Origin: Venturia oleaginea
Lineage: Eukaryota; Ascomycota; Dothideomycetes; Venturiales; Venturiaceae
DNA length: 64,000 nucleotides
NCBI GenBank assembly: GCA_013176395.1
Contig: JABMLP010000001.1
Coordinates: 1,488,001 to 1,552,000 of the forward strand
Reading direction: 5' to 3'
Part shown: in pieces, positions 33,957 to 46,627 of the stretch
Layout: each line of letters begins with the position of its first letter
Position numbering within the stretch: the first letter of the stretch is position 1
The notes under the pieces: model-generated
The model's input: only the letters and a program-made list of their open reading frames with translations
What the model was told of the DNA's origin: nothing
Database searches by the model: none
Program-made: the position numbers and the translations under genes

Positions 33957-34240
33957 AGTATCTTACATCGATTTTGTTCCTAGTCCGTTCGAAGTTCGAA
34001 CACACAGTATCGATAGCGTTATGACGTACGTCTCTCGATCTCGCAATTGGTATGCTTTCTCACTAGTTGGAATCCGGTAATCCGAGTGAAGAGATATTAT
34101 CATTCAATACGTAAGCTACTTACTGCGATCTATAGCGGGCACTCATCTCCCTGAAGTTCCAAGGACACCCATCTACAAGGTTCTGGACTTCCTTAGGATA
34201 GTCGCGACATTGATGACAATATTTCATCATCGTTAGCTTT

Positions 34241-34395
34241 CTACTACAGTCTTAGGCATTTTAAATGTCAAGCAGTCTCAACCTTATCAACCTTGCCTAG
34301 TGTTCCGCTTTATAGCAAGATATCCTTGCGAATCCTTACGAAAGTCGGAATGCTGTAGGCCCGATAGACATTTAAAATGCATGAGACTACAGTAC
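34241..34395. mobile_element. About 155-bp MITE-like inverted repeat
   Basis: GCATTTTAAATGTC (34256-34269) and GACATTTAAAATGC (34366-34379) are perfect inverted repeats. Similarity extends outward imperfectly (TACTACAGTCTTA against TACTGTAGTCTCA) to nearly 30 bp. The core has no coding capacity. Confidence 0.5.
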
Positions 34396-34603
34396 TTCAG
34401 GCTCGCTAGATATGAGATTGGGTGATCGGGCCCCATCGACGGACAAGCACAATACCGACGATAACAACAAAGATAAACTGAAGAGCAACCTGGAGAAATA
34501 TTATCAGTGAATACACAGTAAAAATAAACTCCATCAATAGCTAGAACAAACTGCCAAGTCAAAAAAAAGCACCATCAGATCCAATAACACCCTCCCCAAA
34601 CCC

Positions 34604-35855
34604 CTACATATTCCTATCCGTGTCGAAATCCAAATCCTGCGTAGTCCCACCATAATCACTATTAATGCTCCTCAACTGCAACGTCGCCCTCTTCCTCTCC
34701 ACCTCTCCATTCCCTCCCCTCCTCTCTAAATCAACAAACACTTTCATAGCCTCAGAAAGCAACCTCGCAATATTCCTCGCCTGAAACCTCAACCTCCCCA
34801 GCGCACTCGTATGCGTAACCGTCCAATCAACATCGAACCTCACCATCTCCGGAAACAAAGACGGAAAGAGGTGCAGATTATTAATCGACAGCACACCCTC
34901 CCCATCCACTCCACTTGTCGAAACACCGTTCCCGGGCATAACATCAGCAGGCGCCCGTTCCGTCTTGCACCAAAAATCGAATTTCGAACTCGTTGAAAAG
35001 GGAGTGGATAAAGTGTGTTGGCATGGGTGCGGCGTGAGACCCGTCATAGATTTGTTCATCGCATCACGGAAGACGTGTACGAAGTCGATATCTTGAGCTT
35101 CGGGAAATGTGCTGCGGTAAGAAGGGTAAAGAAGCGTAAAAGAAGTATTGATACGTTCAATAACATCCGCAGCTTTCGAATGATCATCAGGGTATTCAAC
35201 GATAACCTTGATGTGTCGAATCGGATGCGTAGCGGTGCTTTTGAACCAGTGTGGATCCTGAGACCCATCTCGTGCGGGGGGCTGATGGAAAATGTGGGTT
35301 GCCTGTTCCAATTGTATCTTGCAGAATTCCTGGTGAAGGCTTCGGCAAGTTACATGAAGTGGGTGATAAGCCCTCGATGGAGGAGCGACGGTTCTGGTTG
35401 ACGTCTCCGTAGCGGATTCTTGGTGATAGTGATGGATCGTAGCGAGAAGCCTTGGTTGATCCAGAAGTACATGCTCCATGATGCGGATACGGAGCTCCGA
35501 AGGAAGGTGGGTGAGAGGGGAGGCATTCAGTGGTTTTGATCCACTCGAAGTATTTCTTTCAACCAACTTTGGGGTTCTGTGAGAATGGTCAGTATTAATC
35601 ATGATGGTCAAAAATTATCGACGCCACAAAATCAAGTTTCATGCTAGGCGTCGGAGATTGAATGTAGTGATGGATGAGATAGACTCACGTAGTTGGACTT
35701 GCGTCCTCTGCTTCTTGATCAGAACCGCCACTCATCATGTACAAGAACCGCTTTGCAAAAGGGTTCGGGCTATCCGAGGGTCGTTTTCCATTCAAATTAA
35801 GAGTCGTATGTGCACGAGTCTGGGGACGTATTCTCGAATCTGAAACGCAAGACAT
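34604..35855 (-). CDS. F-box-like protein, two exons
   Basis: Exon 35855-35689 (starts MSCVSDSRIRPQ) and exon 35576-34604 are joined over a 112-nt intron (GTGAGT...TTCTCACAG) in phase, giving 379 aa. The second exon carries an F-box-like stretch (ASPLTHLPSELRIRIMEHVL), suggesting an SCF adaptor. The rest resembles the uncharacterised fungal proteins that have an N-terminal F-box-like motif and no clear repeats. The spliced start is favoured over the downstream ATG at 35602, which lies inside the intron just before the acceptor. Confidence 0.6.
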
Positions 35856-36795
35856 TGTTGATGAGGGTGTGGTCTTGTGGTTGTGGTAGCAAGGGAGAAG
35901 ATTTCACGAGGTAGTTATATAAGACTCGAGGTTCAGCATACCCACTTTACTTTCAGTATCGCCTTAAATCATCGCATTTCTCCCGAGATCCGATGCACAA
36001 ATTGGGTATTCCGAAAAAAGCAAATCCATCACGTTTCTGCCATGATTGGAAGAGATGCAAGAAAGAAGCCAGTTCCACCCCTGCGAGGCGGGAAGGCCGT
36101 GAGCCGGATTGGGGCGGCCTCCACCTCCGCACAGGCGGCACGGTGTACAAACCGTAGATTTTTCGGAAGCATGTTTCCTCTTTATATAGCCCAGAGTTCG
36201 AGATGGAGATGATGATAGTGCCCGCGTAATGGCCTCTTTCAGCCCGGTGGTGAGCTCTGCTAGAATCGGACTTGCGGCCGCAATGTCACGTTACTCGGAA
36301 CGTAAACTTTTTCCGGCAGTACTACGGTATGAAGTGTTCGTTCAATTCTTCGAGGCAGTCCAGGTGTGTACAGGTGAGCCCTGCTCATGGAGGAACACGA
36401 GGCGGTCAGGCGAGGCGGGCCGCGGGCACAGTCATCCCATCAAGTGCGGGGTCGTTCGTCTGGATGGCAGTTAAGATCTGAACATGTTATTGTAGCGTTT
36501 CGAATCCCGAAAGTGGCCGTCTGAACATCTTGTTCTTACCTGGGCTCAACACATTAAGCTCATGCACGACATCTTGGTTTCAGCGTGAGGGCGATAAGAA
36601 CAAGAGAAAGAGAGGCAATCGACGATCGGAAGCTGGATTTCTGACCGTTCCACCTCGCTATCATTTGTATACTTCTCCCGATATAGCTAAATTCATTCCA
36701 AATACTCGACCAGAGAAGTAGTAGAGGGAAAAACCTCACGGCTCTGATAAACTCACTTTTGGGAGAAATACGCGTCAACTGAAATGTACACCACC
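35856..36795. other. Intergenic stretch
   Basis: Promoter side of the F-box-like gene and 3' side of BRO1. Short GC-rich plus-strand frames only; no element recognised. Confidence 0.45.
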
Positions 36796-39700
36796 TCAGC
36801 TCCAGCCACTTAAGCCCGCCCATGGATCCTTCTGCCCCTGTTGCCCCTGCTGACTAGCTCCTCGGATCGGCAGAGCAGCATAAGCTCCGGGCCCACTTGG
36901 ATAGCCCTGGTTCCCCTGTATCCCGAAGTTGTAATCTTGATGAGCAGGTGGAGGTCCAGGAGGCGGAGGCGGCGGCTGCCAACCAGGGGGTAGTTGATTT
37001 TGTGGCTGGGAATTCTGCGATTGAGGAGGTGATGTCGTGACACTATGGCCTTGTTGCTGTTGCTGCTGGTGTGATTGGGGGTTATAATGTTGTTGAGAGT
37101 AGCTTGCTTGTTGTTGCTGCTGCTGTTGGGGGAGTCGGTTTGAAGGCGAGAAGTAGGAAGATTGTTGTGGTATGTTGAATGATGTTTGCGTGGGCGGAGG
37201 TGATGAGACAGGACCGTGAGCCATTGGATTGTATGCGTACGGCTGTCCTGCAGGAGGCGGAGGCGACGCCATGGATACATTTCCATTATTCTGGGGCAAG
37301 TAGCTCGTGGCTATGGACGAAGATGCTGATGGTGCACCATATTGGTTGGTATTCTGGGGCGGCGCCATGGCATATTGACTCGTGATAGATGATCTCACAG
37401 GGGTAAATTGAGGTCGAGCTGAACCGCTTGAACCGGAGGCAGAAGCAGCGGATAGAGGTCCAGATCGCGGAGAGCTTTTCGCAGGCGATTGCTGAGATGG
37501 GTCGACCGACATCCGCTCCATCAGCTGGTTGAGTCGCTCCCGCTCCCAGTCAACCAAGCCGACGTTCGGCTTTGCTTGCTTCGCTGCTTCGATGGCGCCT
37601 AGTAACGAGCCGCCTTCACTGCGTCGATTGTTGACAAACGTCTCGACATTCTTATGCAAGCTTTCCACCGTCTCCTTCATTTCTAAATAAAAGCCTTGTG
37701 CCCTACTCAAACCAGTAACAAGGTCATTGAATGCTTGGTACACTCTCCGATATTTTTGAAGCACTGTATTGCGTTGTCGATTGAACGACTCAAACTTGCT
37801 GTGTTCCGACCTCACTCGTTTGTCCTGCAAAAGTGTGTCGTACGATCGCGTGAGCTCCTTGAGAAGAGAAGTTTGCTTATGGTTTGCCTGGAGAATGCGA
37901 TTCTGCTGTGGCCTGAACTTTTCTAGTTCGACTTTGAAGATTGAATTTTCTTGGTTGGTGATTGACTTCTTGTTAAGGATAAGAACGTTGGAGATGTCAT
38001 CGTTATGAGCCTAGAAGTGTATTAGCAGACGGTCCTGTACAAATGAGACAGCGCGGTTTACCTTGTCTTTTAGATCTTTCAATACCTGTTCTCGTTCGTT
38101 CTTGATGAGCTTCAGCTTTTTCATCAAGCCATCAATCTTCTCGATCTGCTCGGCAACGCTCGGTCCGCTATCGAAATCTTCATCTAGCAAATTTTCAGGC
38201 CTCGTTGGGCTCTTTCCCTTGCCTTTGCCCGCCCCAGCCTTGAGCATGCCACGCTGGTATAGCACATCTGCTTCATCGACTTCGCCGGCACTTCGCATTT
38301 CGTCGAAATCTGACTCATATTGTCGGAACGTGCTGTAGAGCTGAGCATCACTCGTACCCGCTTCCTCGATGGCCTGTCGATAATTTCTGATGTCGCTTCT
38401 CAGTGTGGCTGTCAGTCTCGATGATGGCTGTTGAGTCCAGTCATCGCCATATTTCGATCTCATTTTTTCGCAGACGCTCTCTTCCATGTCCAAAGATTTC
38501 ATGCTCTCTTCAAGCAGTGTATTCACTTGCTGCTTGTTTCTTCCCAGTTCTTCAAATGATGGGGAAAATCCTGCGTGACCTGCTAAATCGTCGCACCACT
38601 TCCGGAAGTCGCCGTCTACAGCCGTGTCCCAGTCCTTCGCGCCTTTGAGGATGTCCAAACTCCCTGGGAGTTTAAGATAGTCGAGTGAGGCAGCCATCTC
38701 GTCATTTGCAATCTCCACACGCTCCGCTTCGCTTCGGACAAGCTTCGCTTTCTCTTCATCGTACATGCTTGCGGATTCCGTCACGGCCATGGGCACAATG
38801 CGCTGGAATATGTCTGGCCCGATGATACGCTGAATGTCCTGACCCTGATAGAGCTCGCTGACCGGTATCGCTTTGGCAGCTGGCAGCTTTGGTATTATGG
38901 ACAACGCGGCTTCAGCTGGAACTGGTTGATGGTAGATGAAATCGTTGTCCTTCGTGAACTCGGCAAATTTCTCCTGTATCAATGATAAGTGTCGCCGCAT
39001 AATATCTCCTAGTATTACCCCAGTTTCCGAAGTCAAGTTCGAGTTGGCAGGCACGGTGCTTGGGAATGAGTTTGCCGTCCGATTAGCTTCCCGTGCTAGA
39101 CCTTCCGCCACTTGCAATCGCGAGATGGCTACGCCGTGTGCATTTGCATCGTTGTCTGCTAGTGCCTGATAATACTGCGCAAGCGACGCCACATGGCTTG
39201 CTTTTATCTGCCATCGTGTCAGCACGCTATTGAAATTGGAATCCGAACGTCAGAGCATTGATGCGATTCTGACACTCTTGGAGCGGCTTTACCTGTGTCA
39301 CAAGAAGCCAAACTCTCTCGAATATTGCCGAGGTAACATTCAATTGCACTCCTTCCAACGCCTGCGCGTACAAATATGCGCCTTGACTTGCCAGTTTCGC
39401 CAGCAATCCCACCTTCTTCTGATCTGCCACCTGTTTCTCCAGAAACACTTCTTGCGCCTGAGCGAGCATGACCTGTATCAAAGTTTTTACAGTGTCCCTA
39501 CTCAAATCTGCCGAAGGCGCATGTAAGAAGTTCTCATTGATGTAAGTGAACATACCAGCCGAGGCCTGGAAGGAGTGGTATGCGGTTTTGAGGCCGGTGT
39601 CTTCGTGACGGTTTTGGTGGTTTGCGTGACACGATAAGACGGCAGAGATATTGAAGATTATAGAAGCTTTCTCGTAGGCGAGGGAGAATTGAGAGGTAGG

Positions 39701-40058
39701 CTTGTGAGTAAATGCGTCGAACCTGAGGTCGCATTAGTTGAGAAGCAAGCCAGACAAGGAATGTTCAGCCATACCAAGTAAAGGCTATCTTGATATGATT
39801 CTCATCGACCGGGAACCGTAGGTCGAGCAATTCCAGCTGCCCATAGTATCTGTATAGCAAGTCTCTTCCTGAAGCACTGTCCTTTCCTGCCCCTCGCATG
39901 TCCTGTCGCAACCGGTTTAGCATTCCACATTCTTCATTGTATCTCTCCGGATCGTCGCCATAGGTGTTTCGAATATAAGCTTTTAGCGGTGCTATCCAGT
40001 CGATCTCGTTTGTTTGCTTGAGAGGACTGGACAGCATGGGTGCCTGAGCTGTTGCCAT
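36796..40058 (-). CDS. BRO1: Bro1 vacuolar sorting protein (ALIX/Vps31 family)
   Basis: Class E factor that binds ESCRT-III and recruits a deubiquitinase during multivesicular body sorting at endosomes. Exons 40058-39775, 39722-39293, 39207-38062 and 38010-36796 (introns 52, 85 and 51 nt, all GT-AG and in phase) give 1024 aa. Seen: Bro1 domain from the start (PLKQTNEIDWIAPLKAYI, LAYEKASIIFNISAVLS, EGLAREANRTANSF), a central coiled-coil V domain (about residues 390-770), and a Pro/Gln-rich tail with a polyQ run and PPPPPPGPPP, ending DPWAGLSGWS. All parts of the family are present; nothing is broken. PalC is the nearest alternative but lacks this long V domain. Confidence 0.92.
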
Positions 40059-41141
40059 GATGCGGTTGTCGTGTGGGCAGTCTGGAATACAAATGCCTAG
40101 TATCTGTGTATATCTTTGGGTATGAAACTGGATGTGCCTCCTCTTGCCTTAAACAATCATTTAAGTTTGTTATGACCTGACGGTGCTGCAGAATCCAGGA
40201 ACGGCTGCTCGCAGTTCAGACTATCGCAAGAAGTAAGGCGGTGTAGTGTATGTCGTGTACCAGTGAGGCTCAAATGGTTATTGGCACGGCTCGTCCACAG
40301 AGAGGGTCTTTTATTGGGAGAGGTGATTATTGGGAGGCAGATGATTGGGAAGCAGATGTTTGCAGAGGAGAGTCGGGTCGGCGTTGGATACGGAGTGGCA
40401 GCAATTCGTATTTGAGTTATGCGAGATGAATGAATTGGATTGTGTTTCCTTCTAGAAGATTTCACTCAGCCGCTGGATCATAAGGCAAAACTTGAATATC
40501 CTCAAAGCGCCGTGTATTCGTAGGAAGGCATCACTCGTTCACAAGCCACTATTAACATCTGTATGTGGATGCACCAACCGGCTGCAGCCGCAAGCACACG
40601 GAGGCCCAATAGGAGGTCAGCCTTACGCGCGGGGGTGGTGCTTATATATATTGAGGCCTCATGTACGGGCTCCTAGGTATCGCTAGGTGAATTCCAAGCT
40701 ATGTGTCGATGTCGATCTCGGAACGAGACACACGAAAACAACAAGGACACGCAATATCTACAGGGTGGCAACGAAGTTATGAGAGAAATAGCTCGTTCGA
40801 AAGCGAACATCTGGCCATTGGACCGGCACGAGAAGAGTTCTAGTGCGCAGCACAAATCGACTATGACAATTGAGTAGGGCGGAAGCTGTTGAGAAGAGAT
40901 CCAGCACGTATTACATTTGATACAAGTCTCTCAATGGTCGTCGAATATCAAACAGGTATCCGCCCGTCCATAGAAACACGCTCTGGAAGCAACAGTACTA
41001 CTCCGCTTCGACGCCCACCACGTCTAAATAGTAATACCACACGTTTCTTGACTCCAATGGTGACAACACAAATCCGATCCATGTATTTAGTACAATTGCC
41101 CTCGCAGACATAGGAAGCAGCAGAGATGCAACAGCATAAGT
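40059..41141. other. Intergenic stretch between BRO1 and MDJ1
   Basis: About 1.1 kb: BRO1 promoter and MDJ1 3' UTR. No supported ORF or repeat. Confidence 0.5.
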
Positions 41142-42752
41142 TCATCCAGATCCAGAACCCTTTCGCTTCTCCTCATCCTCTTTCTCTTTTGTCGTGGTCT
41201 CGTCAGAACTCCGAGTATTATTCTCATGCTTGCCCGTAATGTTATGCCACGCACTCTTCAAAAATCCTTCCCTTTTAGCCTTTTCATCCGTTGTCTTGCC
41301 CAGATTCATGACACGTCGAGCGGTTTTATCGCCCATCTCATCTGCCAGCATCTCGATATATGTTCTTTGGTTTGCAGATAGATACTTGGGCATCAACACC
41401 TTGAATTCGACCTTCAAGTCTCCCTTTGCTCCCCGTCGAGAGTTGATCTTCGACATACCCAATCCACCGAGTGTAATGGTCTCGCCAGTCCCGGTGCCGG
41501 TTGGGACCTTGACCTTGACGTTACCGTCCAATGTTGGAACATCGATTTCGCCTCCAAGGATAGCAGTTGTGAGAGGTATCGAAGCAGTGTAGAGAATGTC
41601 GCTTCCCCGGCGGGAGAATTTCGAATCGGATGCCACGCGGATGGAAACGTAAAGATCGCCCTTCTCGCCCATAACAGTGCCGTTGTGCTCAACGTTGCCT
41701 GTCAGGGGATAGTCGCCTTCCTGAGAAACTCGCAAGCGCATTCCATCTTCAACACCGCCTGGTATATCCACTCTAACGCTTCGCCGCTGTCGCGTTGCTC
41801 CCTCTCCTTTGCATGTGCCGCATGAACTACCTGGAGGCGCTACGACACCAGCTCCTCCACAGGCGTCGCAACCCACAGCCATTTGGAAGCCTGGCTGGAT
41901 AAATTGCACTCGTTGTCCCGTGCCATTACATTGTCGACATCTGTCTCGTTTTGCTCCCTTTTTCAATCCGTTACCCTTGCAAGTGCCACACTGAACAAGC
42001 GGCGTAATGAATATCTCTTTTGTGCACCCTTTTGCAGCCTCCATGAACGAGATGTTTGCTCCCACCTCGATATTTTCTCCAACATATACCGAGTTCTCAT
42101 CAAAAGAAGTCCTGCTTTTGCGACCACCTCTTCTGCCGCCTCCTGTAAAGGCCCCAAACAGATCATCAAAATTGATGCCGCCCGCGCCACCTCCAAAGCC
42201 CCCTGCACCAAATCCACTACCAAATGGATGTTCACCTCCTGCGAATGGGTTGCCGCCAGCCCCGGATCCTCCAGCGCCAGGATTGAATCCACCCGATTGA
42301 TCGAAAGCCGCAGAACCATAAGTATCGAATGCCTGCTTCTTCTCAGCGTCGGATAAAATCTCGTATGCTGATTGAGCTTCCGAGAACTTGTCTTTTGCGG
42401 AAGGGTCTTTGTTGGTGTCCGGGTGATATTTCTTAGCCATACCATAGTATGCTTTCTTGATTTCTGCAGCCGTGGCATTCTTGCCGACTCCGAGCGTTTT
42501 GTAAGGATCCGAGGATGCGAGCGAAGATGGACAAGCGTGAAAACATCGTTTCGAGAGAACCGGTCTATGGGTAATGCGCTGGGTGTGGGATTGCTGTTCC
42601 CTCCATCTCGAACGTGATGAAAAAGATCTTTCTTGCGTAGACGATAATGGCTTAGAGGAGGGGTCTGAATGCCATGGACATTGCCGCGATGCAGTCACGG
42701 CGCGCAGAAGAAGCGCACTTCGTAAGGGTTGGAGAGGAACTACGAGACTCAT
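41142..42752 (-). CDS. MDJ1: Mitochondrial DnaJ/Hsp40 co-chaperone Mdj1
   Basis: Stimulates mitochondrial Hsp70 in matrix protein folding. Single exon, 536 aa from ATG 42752. Seen: Arg/Ser-rich N-terminal presequence, J domain ([19 protein letters not shown] with the HPD motif in YHPDTNKD), Gly/Phe-rich linker, then four zinc motifs [24 protein letters not shown] and CGTCKGEG, then the two C-terminal substrate-binding folds. The charged Lys/Glu tail is variable in the family. An upstream in-frame extension lacks conservation signs, and the presequence fits the chosen start. Confidence 0.93.
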   Translation of the reverse strand: MSLVVPLQPLRSALLLRAVTASRQCPWHSDPSSKPLSSTQERSFSSRSRWREQQSHTQRITHRPVLSKRCFHACPSSLASSDPYKTLGVGKNATAAEIKKAYYGMAKKYHPDTNKDPSAKDKFSEAQSAYEILSDAEKKQAFDTYGSAAFDQSGGFNPGAGGSGAGGNPFAGGEHPFGSGFGAGGFGGGAGGINFDDLFGAFTGGGRRGGRKSRTSFDENSVYVGENIEVGANISFMEAAKGCTKEIFITPLVQCGTCKGNGLKKGAKRDRCRQCNGTGQRVQFIQPGFQMAVGCDACGGAGVVAPPGSSCGTCKGEGATRQRRSVRVDIPGGVEDGMRLRVSQEGDYPLTGNVEHNGTVMGEKGDLYVSIRVASDSKFSRRGSDILYTASIPLTTAILGGEIDVPTLDGNVKVKVPTGTGTGETITLGGLGMSKINSRRGAKGDLKVEFKVLMPKYLSANQRTYIEMLADEMGDKTARRVMNLGKTTDEKAKREGFLKSAWHNITGKHENNTRSSDETTTKEKEDEEKRKGSGSG

Positions 42753-43450
42753 TTTTGGGGGAACAAAACGCTCATAAATGACGGTGAAAGAAAGTAATTG
42801 ATGAGTTCGAGAGGAGGAACAGGATCGTGATGTACAATGCGTGGAACCCAGGAGAAATGACTTGCTCTTTCGATCAAAAAAGTTCGCTGTCCCGTGAGTG
42901 GCTGACGAATCCCTGTCCATTTTATTTAGCCTTGCTGCCTTCATGTTCCTACCACTGGCACTTCTTCATCAAATATCACCTGTGCATCGCAGCATACAAC
43001 GATTGTTGTTTTCTTCTTAAATAATCCTTTTCTTCATAAGGAATATTGAGATACTTTTGTCAGCGCGTCATGATAAGGCTCAAATCAGAACGCCTAACGA
43101 CAACTGACTTCAAGTCAGTTGGTAAGAGAGGCTTGAAGTCCACGGCCACCCTCTCGACAGATCATACTAGTCATGCGAGGCTTTGAAGAGAGCTAATAAA
43201 TATTCAACGCGCTGGACCGGATATTACTGTATTAGTGTACGGGCTGCTCATTCTACTAGTAGTATCCCCCACCTCCACCAAAAAGATGTGAAAAGTAAAG
43301 CTAGGCATGATATTCGCAGATCAGTTCGACAAAGAGACTAGCCCGGAGGAAATCTTTGGTCTATAAAGCATGTCCGCCTCACAATTGTATGGCTTTTACA
43401 ATCATCATATCAGTCTACATATATTATCCTTGCGCAAGAAGAACAAGAAA
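42753..43450. promoter_or_regulatory. Divergent promoter region MDJ1 / fasciclin gene
   Basis: About 700 nt between two divergently transcribed genes. Contains a 19-bp hairpin palindrome AACTGACTTCAAGTCAGTT at 43102-43120, followed by a second GGCTTGAAGTCC block. Function unknown. Confidence 0.4.
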
Positions 43451-44613
43451 ATGGCCGTCTGGTGGTTGCATTCGATGTGTGTGCTGGCCTTGATCAGCTC
43501 TGCGTCAGCTCTCACGTTACTCAGCGCAATCGCAGCAGATCCAGAACTCTCGACTTTAAAGGCTGTCATGGCGGGGATGGGAACGAGTCCTGACAAGCCT
43601 GATCCACAATTGGAAGAGAGGTTCAATTCCAAACTTGATGGTAGAAATTACACCTTCTTTGCACCAACAAATGCAGTAAGTCCCTTGAGGGCTACGCCGC
43701 GTACAGAGCCTCTTCAAATGAGCACCAAAGATAGTACCTCCTCTTGGTAGCGTGAATTTGGTGAGAATTGAAAAACTGACATGTCATATAGGCCTTCGCA
43801 AAGATTCCAGCGTCCCAAATTCAAGCTCTTGCTTCACCAACGAATTACCAACTTTTACTGTCCATCATAAGGACTCACGTCGCAGAAGGTTACTTTCCAG
43901 CATCTTTCGTCTCCAATGCCACTACGCCCATCACCGCAATCGAGGGTTTTCCACTCTCCTTCAAGGGCCCAGAACTAAATGCCCAAGCCATAATCACGGC
44001 AACAGATTTCAAGGTCGACAACGGCATCTTCCACAAAATCGATACAGTACTAAACCCGTATACTTCCTATTTCAGCCTCAGCCCATCAATTGGTAAAGCA
44101 CCAGGTCCCAACATCAACGACCCAGACGCCAATCTAGGCGATCTTCTCATCGCGGATAAGGAACTTGGCATGTATCGAAATGTCACTCACATAGTAGCGC
44201 CATATCAACTACTACGCTATTCTTGTACACCTAAAGATGGCCAGCCACTCCCACTTTTTCTGATTCCCTCCAACATTGCTTTCTCGGTCCTACCTCCGTC
44301 CAGCTATTCCTCTTTGATTGCACCCTCAAACAATGCACTTTCAGCTTATCTTCTTAATACTGGTCGTATAGAGAATGTAACAAAATCTGGCGTTCCGACA
44401 TTGAATTCCCTTCTTCCAAGGATTCGGGCTGCGAACGGGACGCTGGTACTATCAGGTGGTGATGGGGTCAATATATTTGTTCGGGAGATCGGGGAGAAAG
44501 GAGAGGTGATGGTTGGGAATGCGAGAGTGGAACGAGAACTTTGTTGGGCTGGTGGGTGCGTTTGGGTTATTGACCGTCTTCTGGATCCACTTTACGGAGT
44601 TTTGGGAGTCTGA
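43451..44613 (+). CDS. Secreted fasciclin (FAS1)-domain protein
   Basis: FAS1 domains mediate adhesion in cell-surface and extracellular proteins. Exons 43451-43675 and 43792-44613 (116-nt intron, GTAAGT...CATATAG, phase 0) give 348 aa. Signal peptide MAVWWLHSMCVLALISSASA. First FAS1 repeat contains NYTFFAPTNAAFAKIP and HVAEGYFPA, ending FHKIDTVLNP; a second, weaker FAS1-like half contains YSSLIAPSNNALSAYL and ends VWVIDRLLDPLYGVL. Several N-glycosylation sequons. No clear GPI signal at the C terminus. Confidence 0.82.
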
Positions 44614-45124
44614 TTTGTTGACAATCATGAAGGCGTGAGAATCAAATCATGCCAGTTGTGAATGATAATGGAGTGCACAAACGAAGAGTGTTCCCACCGA
44701 GCTGAAACGTATCAGCAAGACAGTGAGCTAGACATTCCAGACCAACCCCAAGAGGAGAGGAAGCCGTTGTTGTACTGAGACGCCCAAGGTGAGCGAAAAC
44801 AGACACCACTGCGCAACCATTCGTACGACACGTCTCAGTGTTTCTTTGAATCGCAACAGCACCTCAGCCCCTGTCCTCCATAAAAGACCTCCTTCCTCTC
44901 CTTTCATCTTGAACTTCAACCCCCAACCTTTCTCGAAACCACTCCCTTGACTCAAATCTATCATCAAGTCATTATCGGAAAATGATTAGATGGCGCCGTC
45001 TCTACGATTAAGATATCGATCACACACGACTCGAAGGACTCCTCGCCCTTCTTACCGCAGTCCACCTCATTATAATCGGCTACTCGATCTCTCACACCTG
45101 CCGCAATCTGGGAAGAACGAATCT
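44614..45124. other. Interrupted host sequence left of a Tc1-like element
   Basis: A plus-strand frame at about 45,025-45,124 encodes a hydrophobic segment (LLALLTAVHLIIIGYSISH) and runs into the transposon boundary. It could be an exon of a gene split by the insertion. No start or donor site is clear. Confidence 0.3.
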
Positions 45125-46625
45125 ACTATGGTCTCTACGGAATTAAAGGTTAGTTGCACATCATCTGCAGGGGCCCTCAGGGCTTCATTTTTCTCGTAGG
45201 TTCCAATTGTATTTGGTGTAATATACATCTGAATAAGCTACCATTTCGTATGCCAGCCATTTGCAGCAATCACGTCAAGGCACCTCTGATGCATACTTGC
45301 AATTAATCCAAAAAGAGCCTCCTCTGTAACCACCACGTCCCAGGCCTCCTGCACAATCCTACGTAGCTCAGGGTAGTCATATTCTTTATCTGGGTAACTC
45401 TCTTCAACGTAGTCCTTCATCCAGTTCCAGATGGTCTCAATTGGATTCAGATCTGGAGAGAAAGCCGGCCAATGAATGAGGTAGATCCCTCTCCGTAAGA
45501 ACTCCTCTTTTGTTATCTTTGCACCCGTGACCTGGAGCCCCATCCTGCATTAAGAGGAGTCCCTTTTCTCGTACGTAGTCTGAAACCAGAGGGACCAGGT
45601 GTTCTGTATAGGTAGGACTACTGATAGAACCCCAGCTCTTCTCCCAAAAGAGAGAAGGTCCTCTTTCAACGCCTGAAAAGGAGCCCCAGAACATCCATCC
45701 TTTCTTCCGTACAAACTTCTCAAGGATACAGTCAGGGTGAAGAGATTCACACTTTTTTCGTGTCACATATTGCCTCCGGTGTCTCCCTCCTGTAACCCAA
45801 GTCTCATCAGTCCACAGAATACGTGTCCAATCGTATAGGGACCAATTCAAGTGCTCGTGAGCGAAGGCAAGTCTCTCTTGGCGGTTTTTTTTCGCTGATT
45901 GGTGGTTTAACTCGTGCAATTCTTCGATAGTAGCCTCTCTTTTCAAGGGCTGCTCCAATTACTCTATCAGAGACTTTGAAATGACTGAAGTGGGTTGAAA
46001 GTTCTAGATAGGACATGAGGCGGTTCTTTTTACAGGCGGTGACAAAGGCTTCAAGCTCATCAACCTGTTCTTCGGAGATGAGGGGTTTGGATCCCACATG
46101 GCCCTTTTTCTGCGGTGTAGGGTGGCCAAGAGCGATAGCTTTCTGAATTTGACGGAGAGAGATATCAACTTGAAGAGGAGGTTTGAGTGAAAGAAAGTAA
46201 TCTCTGATTGCTGCAAACGTGAAGCTGACAAGATTGCCGTGTCAATTGCCGTACATTGGCATTTCAGAGAGAGAGATTAAGGGGCCATGTTAAAGCGTCA
46301 ATCTTCTGTATACTAGGTGGCTTCATCGCCTCTCAATTGAAGCCTCGTGCAATTCTCTCAATACATTGAAATCTCGTCAGAAGCCAGCGTCACGTAGAGT
46401 AAGAATCTTGAGCCTGGTATCGCGTGAAAGCTACTGACGGCGTTTCTTCTTTGGTGTAGCCATCTTCAGAGAGGATGAAAAGAATGACTAATAGTAAGAA
46501 TGGCTGAATGCGGGTTTAAAACACCAAAAATCGATGATATCATGTAATTTGAGCTTCATTCATAACCCCGGAGACCCCCCTTGCAGATGATGTGCAGCTA
46601 ACCTTTAATTCCGTAGAGACCATAG
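45125..46625 (-). mobile_element. Tc1/mariner-like transposon, 1.5 kb, TA target duplication
   Basis: Terminal inverted repeats of 44 bp beginning CTATGGTCTCTACGGAATTA match with one mismatch. TA lies immediately outside both ends (45123-45124 and 46626-46627). The near-identity of the ends suggests recent insertion, yet the transposase inside is broken. Confidence 0.9.
45238..46463 (-). pseudogene. Tc1-like (DDE_3) transposase pseudogene
   Basis: Starts MATPKKKRRQ at 46463, then carries several in-frame stops in the helix-turn-helix region, consistent with C-to-T changes. A good frame resumes at about 46,097 (ISEEQVDELEAFVTACKKN). It breaks again in a run of eight A at about 45,890, and once more after QDGAPGH near 45,530. 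Catalytic landmarks remain: ILWTDETWV, LLMQDGAPGH and FSPDLNPIETIWNW. The last two breaks are single-base shifts, one in a homopolymer, so part may be sequencing error; the stops near the start are not. Confidence 0.85.
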
Positions 46626-46627
46626 TA

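Larger units (their letters stand above)
33356..34603. other. Intergenic stretch with two small inverted-repeat elements
   Basis: Convergent 3' regions of CSM1 and the F-box-like gene. No coding frame supported. Contains the two MITE-like structures listed separately. Confidence 0.5.

Noticed and set aside
43080..43160. Palindromic region resembling a tRNA arm
   Set aside because: No full cloverleaf and no GGTTCRA box; treated as a possible regulatory palindrome only.
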